From: Laguncularia racemosa
Lineage: Eukaryota; Streptophyta; Magnoliopsida; Myrtales; Combretaceae
Direction of reading: 5' to 3'
DNA length: 64,000 nucleotides
Assembly (NCBI GenBank): GCA_037954665.1
Contig: JBBMOL010000012.1
Coordinates: 930,001-994,000 of the forward strand
The notes beneath the pieces are model-generated. The model had not been told where the DNA came from. It did no database searches and saw only the letters and a program-made list of their open reading frames with translations. The stretch's first letter is position 1. Every line of letters starts with the position of its first letter. This document shows positions 35,574-47,000 of this stretch, piece after piece. A program made the translations under genes and the position numbers.

Positions 35574-38075
35574 ATGGAGTCATCAAACCCTAATTCTGCC
35601 CCAGCTCAGCCTCCGGTTGAGGAACCGGAGTACTTGGCCCGGTTCTTGGTGATTAAACACTCCTGGAGAGGGAGGTATAAGAGGATATTGTGTATCGCGG
35701 GTGCCGCGATTATTACGCTGGACCCAAATACACTTGCGGTGACGAATTATTATGATGTTGGGAGCGATTTTGATGGTGCGGCGCCAGTGATTAGTCGGGA
35801 TGAGAATTCCATTGAGTTTAATATGAGTGTGAGAACTGATGGAAAAGGGAAGTATAAGGGAATTAAGTTTTCGTCACGGCATCGGGCTAGTATATTGACG
35901 GAATTGCATAGAATTAGGTGGAATAGATTGGGGGCTGTTGCGGAGTTCCCAGTACTGCACTTGCGGAGACGGAAATCAGAGTGGGTTCCTTTTGTAAGTT
36001 CGAAAAATTAAGCTTTCTCATGTTGTTTTTGATGGATTGTGTATGTATTTTGTGATAATTGAGGTTTAAGTGGGTGAAGTTCTATGCTATGTACTTTGAC
36101 AACCATGAAATAGTAATGTATAGAGATGTGTTAACCTACAAAATAAGGGTACTTGGAGCTTAGACTCTGAAAATATAAGCAAAGTTTTACTGAAATGATT
36201 TGAAGAATTTTTTTGAGCGCTACTATAGTAACTAGTCAAGTGAAAATTATAATGTGCCTGAACTTGAAGGGGTTTGTTGTTAGTTTAAAGTTTGTTAGAT
36301 TGGAGTTAAGGGTATATGTTTGTTGTTTGTTATAGAAAAATTGTACGTGGTTGTTAATAAGTAGTGAAGTAGTTCTACACGGAGAAGGCTTTTTTGATTG
36401 GTCCAATTTTATTTATCTTACACAAAAGAGTTTGACTAATTTAATTGAAAAGAAGTATTAAAACTTGTATGAAGCTTACATTTTTGTATGTCTTGATGTA
36501 AAAACCTTCTTTAAGATCTTGCGTGGTTTAGTTTTGGATTTATGGAGTTAGATGGCTGAACATAGAGTATCGATGAAAAACTATGGCAAGATGGTCTTTT
36601 GGTGTGGGGGGGGCGCTGTGTTTGGTTTGCCAATTACATATGGGCGCAGCTTGCACATTTTAATTGAGGTCTTCCAGATTGGCTACATGTGTGGGTTTTT
36701 TTTTATTTTTTCTTCTCCTCTCTGGCTGAAGCTCTATGCGTAGTTGAATTCGTATTTTAACCAGCATTCAAAGACCTCAGAGGGTAAACCATTTATATAC
36801 ACATTTAACAATTATAGCTTTGTATTTTTTCCAAAAACAATTAGTAGATGGGGCTATAAAGTTTATGGGGGGGAAACTGACACATCTTGGGTTATTTTCA
36901 TTATATGCATTATGATAAAATTTATCGTGGAGAATATCCCCGTTAAAACTGGCTCAATTTTTGGCTGAGCAAGAAAATTGAAAATGGCTGGAACAGTTTA
37001 TGGTTGTGGAACATTGCTTGGGTATTGTCCATTAAAGTTAATTTAAAAGACTAGCTTCATTGAGGACTTCCCCACAAATTCACAGTTCAAAATAATTATG
37101 ATTAATTTCCCAAAGTTGTCAAATATATGATGGCATATATTGATCATGGGTCTTATACTCAAAAATGGCTTGAAGGTTGATCATCATTGACTATATTACA
37201 TGTCTTCCTATGGTTTAGCTATATATGAAGAGCATTTCTTCTTCACGTCAATAAATTATTTGATTTAAGAGAAATTTATCTATGATGTGCAGAAATTAAA
37301 AGTGACCTATGTTGGGGTTGAACTCATTGATTTAAATTCTGGAGATCTACGCTGGTGCTTGGATTTTAGAGACATGGATTCCCCTGCCATTATTATCCTT
37401 TCTGATATTTATGGCAAGAAAAACAGTGGTTTCATTCTCTGTCCTCTATATGGGAGAAAATCCAAAGCTTTTCAAGCTACTGGAGGGACCGCAGATGCTG
37501 CTATAATTGCAAGTTTGGTATGGGGATATTCCTATCTCTGTATCTTTTGTTGGAAGGATCACCTTTTAATCTGTTTTAGCATTGTTCTACCATTGAGAAA
37601 CCTCATTCATAATTTTTTCAATGTGAAACTGATTGGCATTGAGTATTTTATTGCATTCATTGTACAGAAAAAAGCTGCTAAATCTGTGGTTGGGTTGACA
37701 TTATCTGTGGACAGTTCTCAATCTCTCACAGTGGCAGATTATATAAAGCAAAGAAGTAATGAGGCTAATCCTTTCTGAATTTCTCATCTGTTTCCGGCAC
37801 CTCAGTATATTTCCTTTTTTGTATGGTTTTGCATCTGTTTATATATTCAAGATTAAAAATTTTCAGATAAAGAGGCTGTTGGAGCTGAAGAAACCCCTTT
37901 TGGGGGTTGGTTGGTGACTAAACTGCGGACTGCAGCACATGGAACTTCACATTTTTCTGGTTTGAGCTTTACCATTGGCCCTAAGGGTGGGCTTGGTGAA
38001 CATGGTGATGCAATTTCTCGGCAACTTATTCTTACAAAGGTTTCTCTTATTGAGAGGAGGCCTGAGAACTATGAA
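35574..38075 (+). CDS. GRV2: GRV2 exons 1-4: N-terminal region
   Basis: Exon 1 encodes a short Pro/Ser-rich leader and then YLARFLVIKHSWRGRYKRI, the start of the conserved RME-8 N-terminal region; in animal RME-8 this part has PH-like folds that bind PI3P. Exon 1 ends in VPF and exon 2 resumes with KLKVTYVGVE, confirming the junction. Exon 3 ends one base into a codon, and exon 4 continues with KEAVGAEETP and GGWLVTKLR. Intron 2 (150 bases) has no in-frame stop. Residue count through exon 4 is 314. Confidence 0.93.
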
Positions 38076-41000
38076 GTAAGTCAATGAGAATATTGAACTT
38101 ATGCAACATGTTTTGCTGTGTTGGGTAATTTGTCTCACTATACAGGTTCTTTCCTTTTTTTTTTTAATGCAATTATATATATATATATTTCCTGATTTTG
38201 ATGGGAGGGCTATAGAAGAATGTTACCTATTAGCCTGCTTTGGTGTGGGCTGGGGCTTAATTTGTGAACAAATGGGCTTTGCATGCCCATATTGTGTGTA
38301 TTCTTACTTGTGCATGCTTGATGGATTGTTGGGTCATAAGATTCTTTTTTTAGTGAGATATTAAACACTTTAAATTGTAATATAATAGAAATTGAGAGAG
38401 TTTTATTCATCTATCGATTTAAAAGTATACAAGTTTATATATATGTAATATAAATTATAAATGAGAAAAGAGAATAATCTAAAAAAAAAAGTAAAGAAAT
38501 AATACAAATTATTTTTAATATCTATATGCCTTTTCTATAACATTCATCCTCAAGTTGAAGCATAGATGTTGATCGTGGCCAGCTTGCCATAAAGATAATT
38601 AACCTGAGGTTCATGTAGAGCCTTTGTGAAGAGATCTCTTAATTGCTCTTCAGTTTTTACATATCTTGTAGAAATCAAATTTTGTTATACCTTCTCTCGA
38701 ATAAAGTGACAATCAATCTCAATATATTTAATTCGCTCATGGAACATAGGATTAAATGCAGTATGAAGTGTAGCTTGGTTATCACACTACAACTTAGTTG
38801 ATATTGAAACCTTAAGTCCAACCTCAGTCAGTAACTGATATATCCATAATACTTCACAAATGGATTGAGCCATAACTCTATATTCTAATTTTGCGCTTGA
38901 TCTAGACATCTTTTTTTGGTAAGTTAGACACAACATTTTGTTTGTTATTCTTCCATGAAATCAGATTCCACCAAAGAAAACACAATAGTCATTAATAAAT
39001 TTCCTATCAGTTTTAGATCTTGCCCAATTAGTATCCGAAAAACACTCTATATTAGAGTGATCATGATTTTTATATATTATACCTTGTCCAGGAGTACTTC
39101 AAATAACATAGAATATGTTCCCAATGCAGTCTAGTGATGCATTATTGGGGAAGACATAAGTTGACTCACAATATTAATAGAATATGCATTATCAAGATGA
39201 GTTATTATAAGATGGTTCAATTTTTTCACTAATTTTCTAACCTCTTAGGATCATCAAATAAATCTCCGTTTTTGTTGAGTTGTAAATTAGGTAGCAATAG
39301 AGTACTACATGGTTTTACACCTAACTTTCCAATCTCTATTGACAAATCAAGTACATATTTCTGTTGAAACAGGAGAATACCTTTCTTGTTTCTCATCACC
39401 TCAACTCCTAAAAAATTCTTCAAAGATCTTAAATCCTTAGTGTGGAACTAGATTTGAAGAAAGGTTTTTAAAGAAGATATTCTTACATGATCACTTCTAG
39501 TAATAATGATGTCTTCCACATACACAACATGAAGGATAATGTCGGACGAAGAGAGTGTAAAATACCGAATGATTAAATTTACTCTTGGTCATTCCAAACC
39601 CTTCAATTGCCTATCTAAATTTGCTAAATCAAGATCGAGGACTCTGCTTCAAACCATATAGTGATTTTCGAAGATGACAAACTTTCCCATTCTCCCCCCG
39701 GGCAATAAAACCAGGTGGTTGCTCCATATAGAATTCTTCCTGTAGATTATTATGTAAGAAGGTATTCTTTATATCTAGCAGATACAATGGCCAATCATTA
39801 GCAATTGTTATAGACATGAACAAATGAACATATGTTAATTTAGTCATATGAGAGAAGGTATTAGAATAATCTACACTATAAGTCTAGGCGTAACCCTTAG
39901 CAACAAGATGAGCTTTAAGTCGAGCAATAGATCCATTAGGATTGACTTTAACTGCAAACACCCATTTACATCCGATAGGTTTTTTTTTTTTGTGTGCAGA
40001 TAAACTAACCAAATCCTAAGTACCATTAGCATCTAAAGCATTTGTCTCCTCTATCATTGCCGTACATCAGCCAGGATGAGATAAGGCCTCATGAATAGTT
40101 TTAGGAATGGATATAGTATCAAGAGAGGTAACAAACGAACATGAAGCAGGTGATAAGTGATCATATGATACAAATGATGAGATAGGGTAAGTGCATTGTC
40201 GTTTACCTTTGTGAAGAGCAATTAGGAAATCGAGATCATTATTTATAGGATCAAATGTCGAAGGAGACTAGAGTTGGGCATGTGATAGAAGGATTTTGAC
40301 GTCTAGTATACACATGATGAATTGGTGGACGAGACAATGGTTTGGCAGATTCAACGTGCTGTAACTGATAAGTAATGTGGTGAACCAATAAATCATCATT
40401 CTCTCCCTTACTATTAGTAGGTTCAAATGAAGTAAGAAGGAAGGGACAATGTTCCATAAAAGTGACATCAGTAGATATAAGAAATTTATTGAGATTAGGA
40501 CAATAACATAAATAACCTTTTTGTAAACAGGAATAATCTAAGAAAACGCATTTCATAGACTTAGAATCAAGTTTGGTGAGATGAGGGTAGACATTTTGAA
40601 CAAAACATGTACTGCCAAATATACGAGGCTCAATTAGGAAATAAGGATTTTGTAGGAAAAAGAATGCTATAAGGAACCTCACCTTTAAGAACCAATGGTG
40701 GTACACGATTAATTAGGAAGCATGTTGTGAACACAGCTTCAACCCAAAAGTGTTTAGGAACATGTGTGAAATAATGGTGCTCTAGCCGTCTCAAGAAGAT
40801 GTCTATTTTTTCTTTCAGCCATACTATTTTGAGATGGTGTATCGATACATGAAGATTGACGAATAATGTCATGTTTAGTCATATAAGTATTAAATACATC
40901 AAATAAATATTTTTTAGCATTGTCACTTCTTAAAATTCCAAAGAAATATTAAATTGAGTTTGAATTTCAGTACAAAAGATAGTAAAATGGGAAAATAACT

Positions 41001-44000
41001 TAGAATGATTCTCCATTAAATAAAGTCAAGCATTCGGGAAAAAGCATTAACAAAAATAACAAAATAATGAACTCTAGTTATGGACGTAACTAGACAAGGT
41101 CCCCAAAAATCCGAATGCACTAACTCAAAAAGAGCACTAGCTCTTTTATTGACACGAGGAGCATACGATTGACGATAGTGTTTACCAAGTTGACATGACT
41201 CACAATCTAAAGGCGACACACTCTAAATGAAGGATACAATTTCTTCTAGGTAGAGAGAGAAGGATGGCCTAATTAGCAATGAGCTTCAAAAGGTGTTAAG
41301 ACACTTAAGCAAGCAATGGGTTGAGAGACATTCGCTTATGTATCTAGAACATACAAACCTCCTAACATACGTCATTTACCAATAATTTTCTTCGTCAAAA
41401 GATCCTGAAATAGACAATAATTAGGAAAGAATGAGACAACAATTTAGAGCACGTGTAATTTTGCTTATAGAAATTAAATTAAAGAAGAAATCTGGTATAT
41501 TTAAAGCAAATGATAAAGAAAGTAATGGAGTAAGTTAAATACTACCAAACCCTGTAACTAATAATGTAGAACTAGCAGCTAAAGTGATTAGGGAAGAAGA
41601 GGTGTGTGGTTTAAAAATGTTGAAAAGATTAGGATTACCTATCATATGATCAGTAGCACTTGAGTCAATGACCCATTGCTAGGTGTAGGAAACTAAGCAC
41701 TTATCTGGATTACCTAGCTTAACGAGTGTAATGACAGGATGAATTGAAGTTTTCAAGGTCTTCTGATACTAAAGGAATTTAGCAAATTCTTTTGCAAATA
41801 TATTAATTGTCTGTTTTGAAGATGGACCATGTGGAGTGAGACTTCTGAGTTTTGTTGAGTAGTTTTCAATAAGTTCGCCTAGTGTGACTACGCTCATGAC
41901 AGTAATAGCATTGAACTTCCTCTAAATTTTGACCTTGACTACTTCCTTTGTTATAATTTTGAATAGAAGATTTTGAAATTCTTAATTTATTGTTGCGAGT
42001 GTGACTAATAAGAACACTAGAGACTGAAGTAGAAGATACGATAGAATTGTTTGCTTTTGTTCGAAGAACTCTAGTGAAAACCTCATGTAGGGAAGAAATA
42101 TCAATACTAGACAGAATATGAGACTTAGCAATCTCAAAGTGAGGATTAAGTCCTGCTAAGAAATTCATAGTTGCCATATTCTCCCATTGTGATTGTTGTA
42201 CTTTGATATCAATTGTAAATAACAACAAAACATTTGATTCCCTATATATCTTTTTAAATTTCATAAAATATGCTTGAAGAGATTAATCATTTGCTTAAGA
42301 CAATAAAATTCCTTATACACTTAATACATATGAGAGAGATTTTCCTTTCCCTAATGTAGAAACTTTAAATATTACATTAACTCTTTCATATACTCACAAT
42401 GATTAATCAAACTAATCACCTCAAAATCAATGCAATTTTTGATCTGCAGAAATAATTTAGCATCATTTTTCAACAATTCCTTATAAGTATAATTAATTAA
42501 AGGATCATTAGTAAGATGATCATTTTAGAAACTCTGTAAGTATATCCTAACAGTTTTACACCAATCTAAATAATTCAGACCATTTAATTTATGTTCTTTG
42601 ATTTGAGACATCAGGGGAACAACATCGGCCATCACTACAGCCTTTTGCTCATCACCCATGTATGCCCAAATCAAATTCAAGTAGTTGCAAAAGAATAGAA
42701 ACCACCACAAAGCTAGATCTGTAGATAAAAACCCTAACATTGATCCAACTAAGGCAAAGTGAGTCCCAATCTACAAATAAATGCTTTTCACCTAGAGAAA
42801 CTGAAAACCAACTGAGGTTGTACCAAAAAATCTGAATCAGGAAGGGGATAGGATAGTTGAGTAGCAGCATGAAATTCTTGCTAATGTAAATCTCTCTAAT
42901 GAAGCGCAGTAACCAAGACAAGTGCAGTATCATGCAAAACCTGCAAACTGAGGAAGACCCACAAGATGAAATAACTTAACGACTTACTAAAGGGGAAGAG
43001 AAGTGGCCGGCGAAACCATAGAAGGTGATTGGAGGATGAAGTGGCTTGTCACGCGCCTCCACGCGTCGACAAGATGAACTTGCAACGTGAACTTTTAGTG
43101 GCGCATAAGACTTGTGCTGATTGGAGCAGCGTCATATTTCACTGATGCACTCACAATGAAAGGGCGCTCCTCCTCGATGCACTCGCAATGAGATACCGCT
43201 CCTTGAATATTTCCAACCCTAATTCATATCGCCACCACCACACCTCGTTGTAGCTCTAGAGGAAGACCTGCATGCGCAACACCTTTCAGCACCTTGTAGC
43301 ACCTCCTCCTGGGGTGGTGAAAAAATACTTACTGATAGATACTAGGACTAACTACAGCTAGAACAATATGGCTATGGTAGCCAATAGCACAGAACACACA
43401 CAGAAACACTCAAAGAATAGATCAAACAATATTGCAAAAGAGATACCTGAGCTCCTTGCCCAGCAAAGGTTCCTCCCTAAGGTTCCTCTCCTCACGAAAA
43501 TAACTCTCTAACAGAATATCCCCCCTTCTTGCTCTGCCTTCCTTCTCTTTTATTCCCCCTTTTCCCTTCCTCCACATGGGCTTGTGGTCCATCCTTTTTG
43601 TTGTAATTCTGTTATACCTTGCCTCTCTCTTTCCACGTCACTCCCTTCTTCTCTCTCCCAACCCACTATCCACGTGAGACTCCACGCCATCTTCCCCTAT
43701 CCACTACGCTTGCTGACTCTGCCCTCTTCTTTATTTTTACTCTATACTATATACTATACCGTATACTATATACTATCTAGTATTATTAAAATTATTACAT
43801 TACTAATTTTTTCTTTTCCTTTGATACACTTGGATAGGTGTATCAGGTATATTCTTTGGTCTCATATCACTTACCCTATGAATGGCACCCACAATACATG
43901 CTCTTTGTTCTAGTCGTAGGTCATGTGAAGTGGTTTTTGTTCCTTTGTAATTTTAATCTTGTTGATTGTTCTCAATGTTTTTTTATGTCTCTTTGGGATT

Positions 44001-47000
44001 GTACCTATGAACCACACACGGTAGATCTTTTAGTTTGCTCACTGGGCAATCAATGAATGTTGGAAAGAGAGAAGAATAAAAATATCCTAGGGTTTTTGCT
44101 CTAATATCATGTAATATAATAGAAATTGAGAGAATTTTATTCATCTATTGATTTAATGGTATACAAGTTTATACATACATAACCTGAACTATAAATGAGG
44201 AAAGAGAATAATTTTTTTTTTTTCGGTAATTCATAATTTATTGATTAGAAATAACGATACATTCGTCAGAGACTGTTACATCACAATTACAATGCTAGTA
44301 ATGATTCTATTACAACTCTAGTACCATACTTGTAGTAGTTGGTATAATGAAGCCCTATCAAATTATTTCATGTAAATATAAGATTTGATTTGATTGGTTA
44401 AGAAGGAGATGCTAGGGGTGGGGTTCCCAAGTCGTGCTTTTTGCGTACTCTCCAAATATAGTATACAGTAGCAACGAGGCTTGCTCTCCGTGTTTGGTGG
44501 AGTTTGGCGTTAGACTAATTCGTTGCTAGTAGAACTTGTTTAGCTCCTTGCCAATCCTTACAGGAAGGGGGGCAGCTAGCCATATCACACACTATCTGCC
44601 ATACTTGGGATGAGTAGTGACAACCAAAGAATAGGTGAGAGTGGTCTTCGTCTTCCTGTTAGCATAGGTAGCATGTCGAGGATGTGGCTAATCCCCATGT
44701 GGTCAGCTTGTCGAGTGTAGATAGCTTTCCCAACCGGGCAAGCCGTAATATTAAGGAGTGCCTTGGTATGGTAGTTCTATTCCATACAATTCTATACCAT
44801 AGTACTGTTGGTCCAGCTGGATTAAGGAAGAAGTAGCCACTCTTGATGTTGTATTCCCCTACAATCGTGTGAATCCATTGGAGTTGGTCCGAGGTGGAGT
44901 GATCAGGCTGAATGTGCGCGGGAATGCAAATGTCTGTCCATGGTGGATGGTTTGGTAGCTGCCATGTGTTGTTGTCCTCTAATGAGCATAATTTAGCCGT
45001 TATCGGAATCCCAGAGTTCCTAATCTGTCTTGAAGAGAATAGGCTGTCCAAAGGACCCATGGGTAGCTAGAAGTTAGACCAAATAGAGATGGTTAGGCCG
45101 TTTTCCACTTTCCATTGAAAGCTACCTCGCACTAAAGGTCTAAGTTTTAGGAGTTTCTTCCAAGACCAAGAACATGTGGTTGGGGCTCGTGACGTCCAGA
45201 AGCTTTTGCCTTTCAACAAGGTTGAGTGTACCCATTCAGGCCATAGGCTATGTTGTCCATCCCTGCATAGGTGCCAAATGTGCTTAATTTATAGGGCCTT
45301 GTTCTAATGATGAAGGTTGGGAATCCTTAGGCCACCACATTTGAGGGGCTTACAAACCTTTTTCCATCTGACTTTGGCTTTGGTTCCTGTGTGAGGGTTT
45401 CCACTCCAAAGGAAGTTCCTGATTAGCTGCTCTACCTTTGTGATTATCTTCTTGGGGAGAAGGAATACAGAACTCCAGTAGACCTACATAGAGAATAAGA
45501 CTGATCTGACTAGCTGAAGTCGGCCAGTGTATGATAAAAATTTCGTAGTCCACATGGTAATGTGAGCTGTGATTCGATCCACTAAAATGTCGCAGTCCTC
45601 CATTTTGAGTTTAGTGGAGAGGAGAGGGACACCAAGGTATCTTATAGGGAGAGAGCCTTCTTGGAACTGTGTGACTTGTAGAATGCGTTGCTTATCCCTA
45701 GAGTGAACATTGGAGAAGAATATAGAACTCTTGGAACTGTTGGCTACCAGACCTGAAAGTGCTTGGAATTGTTGGAGGGTGTCTCTGATCAGGGTTATGG
45801 ATTGCACATTTCCTTTGGCGAATATGAGAAGGTCATCCGCAAAGCACAAGTGATTAAGGCACTCCGGTTTACATCTCCAGTGAGGGGAGAATGTTGGGTT
45901 GGAGAGGAGTCGTCGGAGAGAGGTGGAAAGGATTTCCATGCCTACAACAAATAAGTATGAGGAAATAGGATCCCCCTGCCTAAGAGCTCGCTTGTTTGAG
46001 AAGTAGCCTGCCAATTCCCCATTGATGTTGATAGAGAATTTTGTAGTTGTGAGACACTACTCTATGAGACTGTAGAAGTGAGGTGGGAATTGCATGGATC
46101 TCAGTGTTTCAATTAGAAAGTCCCATCTTATGGTATCATAAGCTTTTTGGAGATCGACCTTTAGTGTGCATCGGGGCACTCCTGTTTGCGTCTGGTATCC
46201 TGCCATCAATTCTTAGGCAATGAGGATGTTATCTGTGATCTTTCGTCCTAGGATGAATGCAGCTTGCTCCCTACCAATTAGTACGTGTAAGACCTTCTTG
46301 AGGCGGGCAACTAGAATTTTTGACACTGCTTTATAGAGCACATTGTAGCATGCTATGGGTCTAAATTCTCCTATACTGGTTGGGTTGGTGAGTTTGGGGA
46401 CCAATGTGAGTATGGTGGAGTTTATTTCTTTGAGTAGATGTCCCGATTGGAGGAATTCCTTGATTGCAGTTGTGAGATCCTTGCCTATTATACCCCATGT
46501 TTCCTTGAAAAAGAAAGCTGTGTATCCATCCGGGCCTGGGGCCTTCTCGTTAGCTTGGGAGAAGAAACCCCATTTGATTTCCTCATCCGTATATGGTGCA
46601 AGCAGCTCTTCACATTGCTGTTCATTGAGCTTCCATGTCATGAGGTTGGATATTTCTTCTTTGTTGATTGGTGGGCTTGTCTTGTTGTAGAGCTGTTGGA
46701 AGTATGCAACTTCTAGATTCTTGACCTGTTCGCTGCCAATTGCTTCACTGCCATCTTCTCGATTGATCTAGAAGATGTGGCTCCCGTTGTGGTGGTTGCA
46801 CATGGATTTATGAAAGAAGGAGGTGTTCTTGTCTCCAAGTTTTAGCCATTTTATTCTTGATTTTTGCTTGTAAAAGCCCTCTTCAGCTTTTCTCAGTAGG
46901 TAGTACTCTTTGAAAGCAGATCTTTCGGCTTCCATTTGGGATACATTGCCACTGTTATGGATGTTGGACTGCAGCTGAAGGAGGGTTTGCTTGGCTTCTT

